This document shows positions 14,753-23,751 of a stretch of DNA of 64,000 bases, piece by piece. Made by a program: the position numbers and the translations under genes. Source of the stretch: an uncultured Veillonellaceae bacterium. Lineage in GTDB: Bacteria; Bacillota; Negativicutes; Selenomonadales; Selenomonadaceae. Where the stretch lies: contig CADCIX010000013.1 in assembly GCA_902801565.1 (NCBI GenBank), positions 1 through 64,000 on the forward strand, in the 5' to 3' direction. The notes beneath the pieces are model-generated. The model did no database searches. It was not told where the DNA came from and saw only the letters and a program-made list of their open reading frames with translations. Numbering within the stretch: position 1 is the stretch's first letter; each line of letters opens with the position of its first letter.

Positions 14753-16801
14753 ATGGATATGTCAAGCATGGAAGGAAGCAGTTCTTCCAAGGCCCGTACG
14801 GTCAAGACGGAAATCCTGTTGTTCGTCTTGCCGATCGTTGCCATTGGTCTCATTATATTGACCGCCGTCATATTCAAATACATGGGGGCGTCATTTGAGG
14901 AACAGCTCGTGTCGAGCGCCTTGAGCAATTCCAAGGAGGTCAGCGAGGGAGTTTCCGCGTGGCTGGACAAGCGCATGCTGGAGACCCGACTGGTGGCCGC
15001 CCAGCCTGCGGCACGGGTGCTGGACCCCGAACTGCTCAACCGGACCAACGAGTATCGTATGGAGCTCATGGAAACGGCATACCCCGGTGTCTATGACAGC
15101 GTGAGCTGGGGCCCCTTTGATGGTTCCGGCGTACTCTATGGGGAGACGAAGAGCGGCTTCAAGGAGATGCAAAACAAGGACAAGGCATGGTACAAGGAAA
15201 CCATGACGGGGGCGAAGGATTACTTCATGTCCTCCCCGGTCATCTCCCAGGCCACGGGAAAGATCATCGTGAACGCCATCGCCCTGTCGAAGGATGCGGA
15301 AGACAAGAATGTGGGCATGGTGCTGGCCGCCATCTATGTGGAATCCGTCACGAAGAAGGTGGAATCCCTGAAGCTCGGCGAGGACGGCTACAGCCTTCTC
15401 GTTTCCAAGGAAGGCACCTATATCGTGAATCCCGATGATACGGCGGTCATGAAGAAAAAGATTTCTGAGGACGAGGACCCTGCTGTCCGCGCACTGGGAG
15501 AAAAGATGCTCTCGGGAGAGGATGGCGTGTATCGCTACACGAACAAGGACGGCAAGGAGATGCTCGCCTTCTACAGCTTCATCCCCGCCACCGGATGGGG
15601 CATGGCAACCGTTGCCTATGAGGACGAACTTTTCGCACCCGTCAATAATGCTCTCAAGATCATGGTGGCGATTTCCCTTGTGCTTCTCGTGCTCATTTCC
15701 CTGGGCATTCTCATGACCGTGAACCGGGCCATGAATCCCTTGAAGGCGATGATGGATGAACTCCATCTGCTGGCAGAGGGAGATTTCCGGGATCGTCCCT
15801 CTCGCGTGTCCACCAGCAATGAGCTGGGAGTTCTGGCCGCGGCCGTGCGGGATATGCGGAAGGGTGTCAACAAGGTCTTGAAGTCCGTCTACGATTCCTC
15901 GGAGAGCCTTTCCGCCTCTGCAGAGGAGCTCAATGCCACCACGGAGCAGTCCGCGGAGGCATCGAACCAGGTCGCCAGCTCCATCGTGAATGTGGCTCAG
16001 GGAACCTCGGAGCAGCTGGATGCCGTAGGGGGAACCACGGAGGCCATCGAGCGTCTCAACGAGACCATCCAGCGCGTTTCCTCCCAGGCAGACAATGCCG
16101 CGACACAGGGACGGGAGGCGGCGGATGTGGCGCGGGATGGCGGGAAGACTCTGGAACAGGCCATCCAGCAGATCCAGCACATCGAGCAGTCCACCATCCA
16201 GTCCACCGAAGTGGTGACATCCCTTGGGGAGCGCTCCAAGGAGATCGGCCAGATTGTCGGAACGATTTCCGGCATTGCGGAGCAGACGAACCTGCTGGCC
16301 CTCAATGCAGCCATTGAGGCGGCGCGGGCAGGGGAGCAGGGCCGCGGGTTTGCCGTGGTGGCGGATGAGGTGAGGAAGCTCGCCGAGTCCTCCCATGAAG
16401 CGGCGCAGCAGATTGCGAATCTCATCCAGGCCACCCAGAAGGACACGGACGATGCCGTGAAGGGTATGCAGGCCGGAAGCGAGGAAGTCCGCGTGGGGAC
16501 GCAGAACATCGTTTCCATGGGCGAGGCCTTCCGCAAGATCATCGACATCGTGGAACAAGTATCTGCGGAAATCCAGGGGATTTCCAAGGCCCTTGGCGGC
16601 ATGGCGGAGAACGGCAGGGAGATTGTGGGGCACATCCGCACCATCGGCACCACCAGCCGTACGGCCGCCGAGGAAGCGGAAACGGTATCCGCCGCCACCG
16701 AGGAGCAGTCAGCTTCTGTGCAGGAAATCGCCAACGCCAGCCAGAACCTTGCCCATATGGCATCGGAACTCAAGCAGGAAGTGCAGAAATTCAAGCTCTG
16801 A
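14753..16801 (+). CDS. Methyl-accepting chemotaxis protein with dCache domain
   Basis: A 682-residue chemoreceptor. Membrane helix 1 near 22-44, an extracytoplasmic dCache domain (about 50-295), helix 2 near 302-324, HAMP (about 325-378) and a full signalling domain. The tip is canonical: [19 protein letters not shown], then [21 protein letters not shown] 14753 is chosen because GGAAGGAAAGG lies just upstream; the open frame before it runs through repeat A and the promoter. Ligand is unknown, but the Cache fold often senses amino or organic acids. Followed by a strong terminator. Confidence 0.93.
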   Translation: MDMSSMEGSSSSKARTVKTEILLFVLPIVAIGLIILTAVIFKYMGASFEEQLVSSALSNSKEVSEGVSAWLDKRMLETRLVAAQPAARVLDPELLNRTNEYRMELMETAYPGVYDSVSWGPFDGSGVLYGETKSGFKEMQNKDKAWYKETMTGAKDYFMSSPVISQATGKIIVNAIALSKDAEDKNVGMVLAAIYVESVTKKVESLKLGEDGYSLLVSKEGTYIVNPDDTAVMKKKISEDEDPAVRALGEKMLSGEDGVYRYTNKDGKEMLAFYSFIPATGWGMATVAYEDELFAPVNNALKIMVAISLVLLVLISLGILMTVNRAMNPLKAMMDELHLLAEGDFRDRPSRVSTSNELGVLAAAVRDMRKGVNKVLKSVYDSSESLSASAEELNATTEQSAEASNQVASSIVNVAQGTSEQLDAVGGTTEAIERLNETIQRVSSQADNAATQGREAADVARDGGKTLEQAIQQIQHIEQSTIQSTEVVTSLGERSKEIGQIVGTISGIAEQTNLLALNAAIEAARAGEQGRGFAVVADEVRKLAESSHEAAQQIANLIQATQKDTDDAVKGMQAGSEEVRVGTQNIVSMGEAFRKIIDIVEQVSAEIQGISKALGGMAENGREIVGHIRTIGTTSRTAAEEAETVSAATEEQSASVQEIANASQNLAHMASELKQEVQKFKL

Positions 16802-16828
16802 TTGTAAACCGAACATAACCAAAAAAGG

Positions 16829-16871
16829 CCGCCGTTGCGGTATCTTGATGATACTCGCAACGGCGGTCTTT
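16829..16871 (+). terminator. Strong terminator after the chemoreceptor
   Basis: CCGCCGTTGCG-GTATC pairs with GATAC-CGCAACGGCGG (16829-16866), a 16-bp stem with a single bulge, followed by TCTTT. Confidence 0.85.
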
Positions 16872-16887
16872 GCAGTCTGCCAGGCCA

Positions 16888-16931
16888 AATCATCCGATTT
16901 CATTGAACTAATCGGACGATTCTGTTATAAT
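16888..16931 (+). promoter_or_regulatory. Promoter and likely operator of the toxin-antitoxin pair
   Basis: TTGAAC (16903-16908) and TATAAT (16926-16931) have a 17-base spacer. The -35 is bracketed by the inverted repeat AATCATCCGAT (16888-16898) / ATCGGACGATT (16911-16921), 10 of 11 paired. This is typical of an autoregulated antitoxin operator. Confidence 0.75.
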
Positions 16932-16956
16932 AGAGAAAATGATTGGAGGGGGTATC

Positions 16957-17166
16957 ATGTCCATCACTGCCACTGAATTTAAGGCCAACCTTGGGAAATA
17001 TCTGCTCATGGCTGCAACAGAGGATATTTTTATCACCCAGTATGGGAAAGTTGTTGCAAAGCTCACCAACCCATTTCAGGATCGCGTAGAAATAGCTGAG
17101 TCCCTGTTTGGATCCCTGCCCCAGGCAACTACCTTGGAGGAAGCCATGGGGGAACGTGAAGTATGA
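16957..17166 (+). CDS. Phd/YefM-type antitoxin
   Basis: A 69-residue protein beginning MSITATEFKANLGKYL, with ITQYGKVVAKLTNP following. This is the Phd/YefM fold: an N-terminal DNA-binding domain and a short, probably disordered C-terminal tail (GSLPQATTLEEAMGEREV) that would wrap the toxin. ATG 16957 follows GGAGGGGG; six in-frame codons upstream are ignored. It overlaps the PIN gene by 4 bases (ATGA), so translation is coupled. It likely represses its own promoter through the inverted repeat at 16888-16921. Confidence 0.88.
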   Translation: MSITATEFKANLGKYLLMAATEDIFITQYGKVVAKLTNPFQDRVEIAESLFGSLPQATTLEEAMGEREV

Positions 17167-17585
17167 GATTCCTTATTGATACCAATGTTGTTGTTGATGT
17201 CCTGCAAAACAGGGAACCGATGGCCGAACATGGAAGGAAAATCTTCCTCGCTGCTGCCCGGCAACAGTTTGTAGGATGCATCACTGCCAAAGAAGTCGCT
17301 GATCTTCATTTCTTTGCCCGCAAGCAATTCCGGGGGCAGGAAAACGTAGATGAAAAAGCGCGGGGCATCATTGCCAAACTCCTTGCACTGTTCGAAGTCA
17401 TTGACACGACGGGAAGTGACTGCCGTGCTGCCCTCGGCATTCAGAACGGTGATTACGAGGATGCCATGATGATTGCCGCTGCCTTGAGGGAACATTTGGA
17501 TGGAATCGTGACCGGAAACGAACGTCACTTCGCCACGGCGTCCCTTCCTGTCTACACACCGGACAAATTCATCGTGCTTTTGTGA
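17163..17585 (+). CDS. PIN-domain ribonuclease toxin (VapC-like)
   Basis: A 140-residue PIN-domain protein. Acidic metal-binding residues are visible in FLIDTNVVVDVL (Asp6), TAKEVADLHFF (Glu near 44), and GDYEDAMMIAAAL and VTGNERHF near 98-120. Predicted to be an Mg2+-dependent RNase whose activity is held by the 69-residue antitoxin encoded immediately upstream. It is the last intact gene before a patch of decayed genes, which fits an accessory region. Confidence 0.88.
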   Translation: MRFLIDTNVVVDVLQNREPMAEHGRKIFLAAARQQFVGCITAKEVADLHFFARKQFRGQENVDEKARGIIAKLLALFEVIDTTGSDCRAALGIQNGDYEDAMMIAAALREHLDGIVTGNERHFATASLPVYTPDKFIVLL

Positions 17586-17639
17586 CAGATGAATATTACG
17601 GTGAATGGGGCATAGCAATATGTTACCCAGAGTCAAATG

Positions 17640-18226
17640 AAAGAAATTATAATATGCTTGCGGGAACCATCCTATTTCGGTTTCGCCCATCTTTCCAATG
17701 AAGACATGGTAGTCCCGTCTTAGAAGTTCCAGATAGACGAGATTTTCCAGGATATGCCCTCGGCCCATGTCCCGATATCCTAACAACATATTTCGGAAGC
17801 CCATGTCCACCAGATATTCCTTTCCGAGTGTTTTGAGGTGCTGCTTTCCTCTGATGTCATAGCGTTCTGCATGGTAAAAAACAAAGGCATCCTGCAAGGC
17901 ACGGATGTATTTGGCGACGGCATGGCCGGCAATGGACTGCCCCTTGCGTTGCTCTTTTAGATCACCCCTCTGCTGTCAGAATATTTCACATCTTGTTGGG
18001 AGAGGTTGCATTTCCTACGTTGGAACAGAGGAAGCGAATGATTTTTTCCAGTGTGTCCTGGTTTGCCCATAGGTCTGTTCTTTCTTTCCCAGTCGTTCCA
18101 TTATATATTTATAGAAAGAAAGATGATCTGTTAAATCGCTGTACTGCAGGGATTCAAGGTTCATGTGAAGGATGTTTTCGGAAGGAACGCCGCTTTGGAG
18201 CAGATGTTCATGGAACAGATTCCATT
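17640..18226 (-). pseudogene. Decayed DUF4143-type AAA ATPase
   Basis: On the minus strand three blocks remain in family order but in different frames. 18226-18075 gives LFHEHLLQSGVPSENILHMN and SDLTDHLSFYKYIMERL, the region after Walker A in DUF4143 ATPases. 18055-17985 gives TLEKIIRFLCSNVGNATSP. 17960-17690 gives AGHAVAKYIRALQDAFVFYH, LVDMGFRNMLLGYRDMGR, and HILENLVYLELLRRDYHVF ending IGKMGETEI. Walker A, Walker B and the end of the DUF4143 module are missing. Frameshifts and deletions make it non-functional. The intact relative is at 12367-13566. Confidence 0.82.
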
Positions 18227-18244
18227 TGATTTTTTTAATTCAAT

Positions 18245-18390
18245 TCAATTCAATACAACGATTTCATTATTAGTTTTGTAAAATCTTGCTTTGGATTGTT
18301 GGCTTACCAGCAAATATCCTTGTTCAATCAAGTTATTGAGTACCTTGTTGCGCAAGTAACTGGAATTACTGATGTCTAAATATGCAGCTA
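18245..18390 (-). pseudogene. C-terminal winged-helix remnant
   Basis: A 47-codon minus-strand stretch reads NIAAYLDISNSSYLRNKVL then NNLIEQGYLLVSQQSKARFY and ends KTNNEIVVLN before TGA (18245-18247). This resembles the winged-helix tail of AlbA_2-type proteins. A stop codon precedes it in frame and no start exists. A short TTCAA slippage run (18236-18255) overlaps its end. Confidence 0.6.
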
Positions 18391-18581
18391 TATTGCTTCA
18401 AAATAACTTCAATATAACTTCAACATAAAAACTGCTACTGGATGTATTTCAACTGATAAAAAATACAGTTGAAATACAATTGAAAATCAATTGAAAAACG
18501 AGGATATAATGGAAATACAGTTGAAAATATGATGTTTAGGTTGTACAATGGAATAGATATCGCATTGAAACGGACGGTGAT

Positions 18582-19838
18582 TTGCGCGTGAAGGAAAGCC
18601 GGACCTTGGAATTCAAAGAGGAAATAACGAATTCCTTTCTGAAGACTGTAAGTGCCTTTTCCAACTATGGAGGGGGCAGCATTGTTTTTGGGATTCGTGA
18701 TGATGGCAGCGTGGCAGGGCTGTCCAATCCAGAACAAGCCTGTCTGGATATTGAAAATAAGATTAATGACACGATACACCCTCAGCCGGATTACGAATTG
18801 ACCGTGCAATATGAGAGGAAAACAGTGACCTTGACAGTCCATGCGGGGCTGGAAAAACCATATATGTACAAATCCAAGGCGTATCGCAGAAATGATAGTG
18901 CAACCATTGAAGTGGACAAGACGGAATTGACCAGGTTGATTTTGCAAGGCCGTAATTTGAACTATGAGCAGCTGGCTGCCAAAGAGCAAGACTTGAGTTT
19001 CCACTCGTTGGAGCAAAAAGCCATAAGGGAAATAGGGATCAGCCGGCTCAATCATGATGTTCTGAAGACGCTGGATTTATATTCTGGTACAGAGGGGTTT
19101 AATCATGCGGCTGAACTGTTGGCGGACAGAAATTCCTTTCCCGGCATAGATATAGCTAGGTTTGGCAATTCCATTAATATTATTCTGAAACGCGTGACAT
19201 ATGAGCATATGTCTGTTCTTGACGCATTTGAGCAGACTGTGCAGATCTATCGTGACTATTACCAATACGAGGCCATTAAGGGAGTGGAGCGCGCAACGGT
19301 GGAACAGGTTCCGGAGGTGGCATTTCGTGAAGCCTTGGCCAATGCCCTTATTCACCGTACATGGGATGTGAGCGCACATATTCGTGTGTTGATGTTTGAT
19401 GACCGCATAGAAATTATCTCCCCCGGCGGATTGCCCAGCGGCATGACCAAGGAGGAATATCTCAGAGGCAGCGTTTCCATGCTCAGGAACCCCATACTGG
19501 GCAATATCTTTTATCGTTTGCATATGGTGGAGATTTTGGGAACGGGAATCCTGCGGATTCGCGGGGCTTATCGCAACAGCGGAAAGCACCCCATGTTTGA
19601 GGTTTCTGATAATTGCATTAAGGTAGTGCTTCCTGTGATGGACAGCCTTGAGTTGACCGAAGATGAAAAAATCGTCTATGGCGCTTTGAGCCGCATAACA
19701 CCGAAATCTGCCGGTGAAATCACCGGTGCCGTTCCCTTTGGGAGATCCAAAGTTGCAATGCTTCTAAAGTGCTTGGTGGATAAGGGTTGTGTCACTATTC
19801 ATGGAAATGGGAGAGGAACCAAGTACAGCAGGCAATAA
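18582..19838 (+). CDS. AlbA_2 (Schlafen-like) putative DNA-binding/ATPase protein
   Basis: About 418 residues. The N-terminal AlbA_2 domain has ESRTLEFKEEI, NYGGGSIVFGIRDDG and AYRRNDSATIEV. A middle ATPase-like region has EVAFREALANALIHRTWDV (about 245) and RIEIISPGGLPSGM, typical of RecG-like helicase-related proteins with a HATPase_c_4 fold. A winged helix is at the C-terminus (about 360-418). Start is unclear: TTG 18582 or GTG 18588, without a good ribosome site, and the frame is open back to 18540 without an ATG, so the N-terminus may be slightly truncated. It is probably a regulator; its role is unknown. Confidence 0.82.
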   Translation: MRVKESRTLEFKEEITNSFLKTVSAFSNYGGGSIVFGIRDDGSVAGLSNPEQACLDIENKINDTIHPQPDYELTVQYERKTVTLTVHAGLEKPYMYKSKAYRRNDSATIEVDKTELTRLILQGRNLNYEQLAAKEQDLSFHSLEQKAIREIGISRLNHDVLKTLDLYSGTEGFNHAAELLADRNSFPGIDIARFGNSINIILKRVTYEHMSVLDAFEQTVQIYRDYYQYEAIKGVERATVEQVPEVAFREALANALIHRTWDVSAHIRVLMFDDRIEIISPGGLPSGMTKEEYLRGSVSMLRNPILGNIFYRLHMVEILGTGILRIRGAYRNSGKHPMFEVSDNCIKVVLPVMDSLELTEDEKIVYGALSRITPKSAGEITGAVPFGRSKVAMLLKCLVDKGCVTIHGNGRGTKYSRQ

Positions 19839-19876
19839 GCCATGTGAAAACGAGCCATACAACCTCCATTTTCCCT

Positions 19877-19905
19877 TTGACATTCCTTGCTTCCTGGGAT
19901 AAAAT
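19877..19905 (+). promoter_or_regulatory. SigA-type promoter of the acyl-CoA ligase
   Basis: Perfect TTGACA (19877-19882), 17-base spacer, TAAAAT (19900-19905), about 43 bases before the start region. Confidence 0.8.
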
Positions 19906-19947
19906 CAAAGGAATACAGATATACATATATGTTAGGAACTGGAAGGA

Positions 19948-21462
19948 ATGGTGCGCAAGATGTTTTTGCATGAGCTTACCCGCAAGGGCCGTCCCAACGA
20001 TATTGCCATCGTGGATCATGGCCGTCGTTTCACCTATGATGAGTTTGCCGCGAAGATCAAGTTCTGCCGCAACAGCCTGTACGCCTCGGGGGTTCGTCTT
20101 GGAGACCGTGTGGGGCTTTTCTCGCGCAACAGCGCCGAGTTCGTCTTTGCCTATATGGGCATTGTCTCCCTGGGGGCCATTGTCGTTCCCATCAACTTCC
20201 AGCTCAAGAGCCGTGAGGTTGCCTACATTATTAAAGATGCCGGAATCCAGCATATCCTGACCTATGAGCCGCTTCATTTGGATAATGCATTGGCTTCCCT
20301 GGGCTGTGACACGAAGATTGTCCAGCATGACATCGCGGCCTTTATGGAGGCGGAGCCTTCCTGGACGGCTGCGCCGGACCTTCCCCATGACTTCGAGGAG
20401 ACGAGCCCTGCCGTCATCATCTACACCTCCGGCACCACGGGACTGCCCAAGGGCGCGGTGCTCTCCCACCGCAATCTCGTGAGCAATGCGGAGCAGATGA
20501 CGTGGATGGGCTGCAAGAAGGAGCATGTGGTGCTCTGCGTGCTTCCCATGTACCATTGCTTCGGCTGGACCTGCTCGGTGCTCTATCCCTTCTATTCCGG
20601 CGCATCCGTCGTCATCCTTGATGCCTTCACGCCGAAGGAGACCATCGAGACCATCCGCACGGAAAAGGTTACGGATATGTACGTTGTTCCTTCCATCTGC
20701 AGCCTGCTCACCAAGCTGGCCACCGCAGAGGACATGAAGACCCTGCGCCTCGTGGTCAGCGGCGGAACAACCCTTCCCCTCAAGATCGAGGAGGATTTCA
20801 TCGCGAAGTTTGGCGTTTCCATCTGCGAGGGCTACGGCCTTTCCGAGGCCAGCCCGGTGGTCACCATGAATCCCGCAGGGAAAGAGAAAATCGGCTCCAT
20901 CGGGCCGGTCATTCCCGGCATACAATGGCGCCTTGTGGATGCGGAGGGCAATGACGTGCACCGGGGCGAGGCAGGGGAACTCATCATCAAGGGCCCCAAT
21001 GTCATGCTGGGCTACTGGAACCTTCCCGATGCCACGGAAGAGGCCCTGCGGGGCGGCTGGCTCCATACCGGGGATGTTGCCCGCGCGGATGAGGATGGGT
21101 ACATCTTCATCGTGGACCGCCTCAAGGACATGATCATCAGCATGGGAGAGAACATCTATCCCCGTGAGGTGGAGGAGCTCATCTACCAGTATCCCGGTAT
21201 CTATGAGGCTGCCGTGGTGGGTGTGGAGGACAAGCTCCGCGGCCAGGCGGGTGTCTGCTTCTATGCACTGCAGGAGGGCACGGAGGGCTTCAAGGCCAGG
21301 GACCTCAAGAAGTTCCTGCAGCAGAATCTGGCCCTCTACAAGATTCCCAGGGAATTCTACGAGATGGAGGCTCTTCCCCGCACTTCCACCGGAAAGATTG
21401 CCAAGCGCATCCTTTCCGAGAACTACAACAAGGACAAGGCTGCGAAGAAGACGCAGAAATAA
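19948..21462 (+). CDS. Acyl-CoA ligase (AMP-binding, fatty-acid type)
   Basis: A 504-residue ANL-superfamily enzyme that activates a carboxylic acid as acyl-AMP and passes it to CoA. The P-loop-like motif IYTSGTTGLPKGAVLSH lies near 157-173, GYGLSEASPV near 297, GWLHTGDVARADEDGY near 371 and the catalytic lysine motif TGKIAKR near 487. ATG 19948 has GGAAGG almost touching it; ATG 19960 has better spacing and gives a start 4 residues later. A hotdog thioesterase gene follows downstream beyond repeat B. Chain length of the substrate cannot be read from sequence. Confidence 0.92.
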   Translation: MVRKMFLHELTRKGRPNDIAIVDHGRRFTYDEFAAKIKFCRNSLYASGVRLGDRVGLFSRNSAEFVFAYMGIVSLGAIVVPINFQLKSREVAYIIKDAGIQHILTYEPLHLDNALASLGCDTKIVQHDIAAFMEAEPSWTAAPDLPHDFEETSPAVIIYTSGTTGLPKGAVLSHRNLVSNAEQMTWMGCKKEHVVLCVLPMYHCFGWTCSVLYPFYSGASVVILDAFTPKETIETIRTEKVTDMYVVPSICSLLTKLATAEDMKTLRLVVSGGTTLPLKIEEDFIAKFGVSICEGYGLSEASPVVTMNPAGKEKIGSIGPVIPGIQWRLVDAEGNDVHRGEAGELIIKGPNVMLGYWNLPDATEEALRGGWLHTGDVARADEDGYIFIVDRLKDMIISMGENIYPREVEELIYQYPGIYEAAVVGVEDKLRGQAGVCFYALQEGTEGFKARDLKKFLQQNLALYKIPREFYEMEALPRTSTGKIAKRILSENYNKDKAAKKTQK

Positions 21463-21543
21463 GAATATATTTTATTGGAGAACAAACTGCCTGCGATGGT
21501 TGCCGGGCGGTTTGTTTTTCTTTATGTGATGGAAAAAATATGG

Positions 21544-21642
21544 TATAACGAGGCAAGAGATGTCCCCCAACCTCTGTAGGTGGGGGGATGGATGCAAATA
21601 ACAGGCGGCGAGCCAATATCTTCCGCCTCGTTGAAACGTCAA
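21544..21642 (+). repeat. Mosaic repeat family B, copy 2
   Basis: A 99-bp element nearly identical to copy 1 at 14495-14593, from TATAACGAGGCAAGAG to GAAACGTCAA. It fills almost the whole gap between the ligase and thioesterase genes and ends 8 bases before the thioesterase start. Confidence 0.92.
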
Positions 21643-21649
21643 GGCGGGG

Positions 21650-22066
21650 ATGTTGACGGAGGAATTCAAGCGGAAGGTTGAGGACCATATCATAAAGCAG
21701 GCAGCCATGGTGGACCACCTCGGCGTGAAGATGGACAGCGTTGAGGAGGGGAAGGTTGTGCTTTCCATGGATGTGGCCATCCATACGACGAATGGCTACC
21801 GCATCTGTCATGGGGGGGCATTCATGACGCTGGCGGACTCGTCCATGGGGGCGGTCTGCTTTGCCTATAACAAGAAGGTCGTTACCCTGGAGGCGAACAT
21901 CAGCTACCTGAAGCGTGCCCCGGTGGGCCGTCATCTGCGCTGTGTGGCGACCTGCCTCCACAATGGGGCGCGCACCCTGTCCTGTGCATGTGATATCTTC
22001 GACGAGGAGAACCATCTTTGCGCACAGGCAAGGGGAACCTTCTTTGTCGTGGGGAAAATCGAGTAA
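21650..22066 (+). CDS. Hotdog-fold acyl-CoA thioesterase (PaaI-like)
   Basis: A 138-residue PaaI/YbgC-superfamily thioesterase. The hallmark segment IHTTNGYRICHGGAFMTLAD (about 44-63) carries the catalytic Asp/Asn-His-Gly-Gly region, and LEANISYLKRAP follows as the central beta strands. Such enzymes hydrolyse acyl- or aryl-CoA and form tetramers. ATG 21650 is preceded only by AAGGCGGGG, part of which abuts repeat B, so the ribosome site may have been altered by the repeat. Context with the acyl-CoA ligase suggests control of acyl-CoA pools. Confidence 0.88.
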   Translation: MLTEEFKRKVEDHIIKQAAMVDHLGVKMDSVEEGKVVLSMDVAIHTTNGYRICHGGAFMTLADSSMGAVCFAYNKKVVTLEANISYLKRAPVGRHLRCVATCLHNGARTLSCACDIFDEENHLCAQARGTFFVVGKIE

Positions 22067-22088
22067 AATTTTTCCACGGGAGATGGAC

Positions 22089-22186
22089 TTATCCACAGTT
22101 GGGATTGAGTTACCCACAGGATTTTTGTGGATAACCTGTGAATCTTGGGGATAATGTGGCATTTGGCGGCGCGGCCTTGTGGATAT
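22089..22186. other. Cluster of five DnaA-box-like sequences
   Basis: Perfect TTATCCACA occurs at 22089-22097 and, inverted, at 22126-22134. One-mismatch boxes are TTACCCACA (22110-22118), inverted TTATCCCCA (22146-22154) and inverted ATATCCACA (22178-22186). All lie in the 178-bp gap between the thioesterase and phosphatase genes. This density is far above chance and typical of DnaA-binding regions. Confidence 0.7.
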
Positions 22187-22244
22187 ATTGCATATGTTCC
22201 TGTGACATGGACGATATGTTGCAGCAACGGGGGAGGGAAGAGCC

Positions 22245-22925
22245 ATGGGATATGAGCGGATTCTGGCAATCGGCGATATGCACGGGAACTTCGACAGGCT
22301 GTTGTCGGTTTTCCACAAGGTGCAGTTTCGTCCGGAGAAGGATCTGCTGATTCTGCTGGGGGACTATATCGACCGCGGTTCCGAGAATCTGCGCTGTCTG
22401 CGCTGGGCCATGGAGATGAGCGAGAAGGAGAATGTCATCGCCCTGCGGGGCAACCATGAGCAGATGATGCTGGAATACTACGCCCTGAAGGGGGAGTACA
22501 GTGATATATGGCTGCCCAATGGCGGGAGTGCCACGAAACGTGAAATGGATGCCTGGATGAAGCGGGATCCCGGGGCATTGAGGAGAGTCCTGGACTTCAT
22601 TCTCGCCCGTCCCCTGTATCATCGGCTCGAGGTGGATGGGCAGGAGTACATCTTTTGCCACGCGGGATGGAAGCCGGGAGTACCTTTGGAGGAGCAGAAC
22701 GAGGAGACTTTGCTCTGGATACGCAGCGAGTTCTACCGGCATTATGAAGGGGATGCCATTGCCGTGGTGGGGCATACGCCCACAGAGTATTTCGATAGCG
22801 GGCATACAACGCCGATTTTCTTTGGGAACATCATTCTCCTGGACACGGGGTCCTTCCTGCCCCAGGGGAAAATTTCCTGCATTGATGTTCTCACACGGCA
22901 GGTGTGGCAAAGCGATTCTATGTGA
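22245..22925 (+). CDS. Calcineurin-like serine/threonine (PPP) phosphatase
   Basis: A 226-residue PPP-family metallophosphatase. Metal-binding motifs appear in order: GDMHGNFDRL (about 9-18), GDYIDRGSENL (about 38), RGNHEQM (about 67), CHAGWKPG (about 139) and GHTPTEY (about 171). The family includes bacterial PrpA/PrpB-type protein phosphatases and ApaH-like enzymes that split dinucleoside polyphosphates, and the two cannot be told apart here. ATG 22245 has GGGAGGG upstream. The gene follows the DnaA-box cluster. Confidence 0.9.
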   Translation: MGYERILAIGDMHGNFDRLLSVFHKVQFRPEKDLLILLGDYIDRGSENLRCLRWAMEMSEKENVIALRGNHEQMMLEYYALKGEYSDIWLPNGGSATKREMDAWMKRDPGALRRVLDFILARPLYHRLEVDGQEYIFCHAGWKPGVPLEEQNEETLLWIRSEFYRHYEGDAIAVVGHTPTEYFDSGHTTPIFFGNIILLDTGSFLPQGKISCIDVLTRQVWQSDSM

Positions 22926-22992
22926 ATGACCATAAAATGGCAGCAGAAATGAGCCTGGGAGCAGCCGGGCAGACACCGGGGGGAGAGCGACT

Positions 22993-23727
22993 ATGTTAAC
23001 GTTGGAGAATATTTCTTTTTCGGTCATGGAGGAAGGAAAGCAGGTTGATATCATCCGTGATTTGAGCCTTGAGCTGGACAACGGGAAATTCATCGTGATT
23101 ACGGGGCCGAATGGCAGCGGAAAATCCACTTTGGCCCGAATCATCGCAGGCATTGAACAGCCCACGTCGGGAAAGATTTTCCTGGACGGCCAGGAAATCA
23201 CGGACAAGAGCATTACCGAGCGGGCGCGTATGGGCATCGGCTTCGCCTTCCAGCAGCCCGTGCGGTTCAAGGGGCTGGAGGTCTTTGATCTGCTGCGCCT
23301 TGCCGTGGGCAAGGAATTGACGGTGGAGGAGGCCTGCGACTACCTGTCCGAGGTGGGGCTCTGCGCCAAGGATTACATCAATCGTGAGGTCAATGCTTCC
23401 CTGTCGGGGGGCGAGCTGAAACGCATCGAGATCGCCACGGTGCTGGCGCGCAAGACGAAGCTGTCGCTCTTCGACGAGCCGGAGGCCGGCATCGATCTCT
23501 GGAGCTTCCAGAACCTGACGCGGATCTTTGAGAAGATGCAGAAGGAGATCAAGGGCAGCACCATCCTTGTCATTTCGCATCAGGAACGTATCCTGAGCAT
23601 TGCGGATGAGATCATTGTCCTGGCCGCAGGCCGGGTGGAGAAGCGGGGAACGAGCCAGGAAATACTGCCGGAAATCCTTGAGACAGAATCCGCCATGGGC
23701 ATGTGCGAGCGGCTCAAGTGCAACTGA
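22993..23727 (+). CDS. sufC: SufC-like ABC ATPase of a minimal SUF system
   Basis: A 244-residue ABC ATPase. Walker A GPNGSGKST is near residue 38, Q-loop AFQQPVRFKG near 90, signature LSGGELKRIEIA near 136, Walker B LSLFDEPEAGIDL near 157 and switch His SHQER near 194. PEAGIDLWS matches SufC proteins, which drive the SufB scaffold during Fe-S cluster assembly. It forms a two-gene operon with the SufB/D-like gene 24 bases downstream. No sufS, sufU, sufD or sufE is present, which matches the reduced SufBC systems of anaerobes. Confidence 0.88.
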   Translation: MLTLENISFSVMEEGKQVDIIRDLSLELDNGKFIVITGPNGSGKSTLARIIAGIEQPTSGKIFLDGQEITDKSITERARMGIGFAFQQPVRFKGLEVFDLLRLAVGKELTVEEACDYLSEVGLCAKDYINREVNASLSGGELKRIEIATVLARKTKLSLFDEPEAGIDLWSFQNLTRIFEKMQKEIKGSTILVISHQERILSIADEIIVLAAGRVEKRGTSQEILPEILETESAMGMCERLKCN

Positions 23728-23751
23728 CGTGGAAAGGGAAGGGATATCGAT

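Noticed and set aside
22116-22144. ACAGGA-N18-GAATC upstream of the PPP phosphatase as another SigH-like site.
   Set aside because: It departs from the strict motif (A for G at the start, C after GAAT) and overlaps DnaA-box-like sequences that explain the same bases; left as only possible.
22067-22244. Chromosomal origin of replication.
   Set aside because: DnaA-like boxes are dense, but there is no dnaA/dnaN/rpmH context, no obvious AT-rich unwinding element and no change in gene direction; kept only as a DnaA-box cluster.
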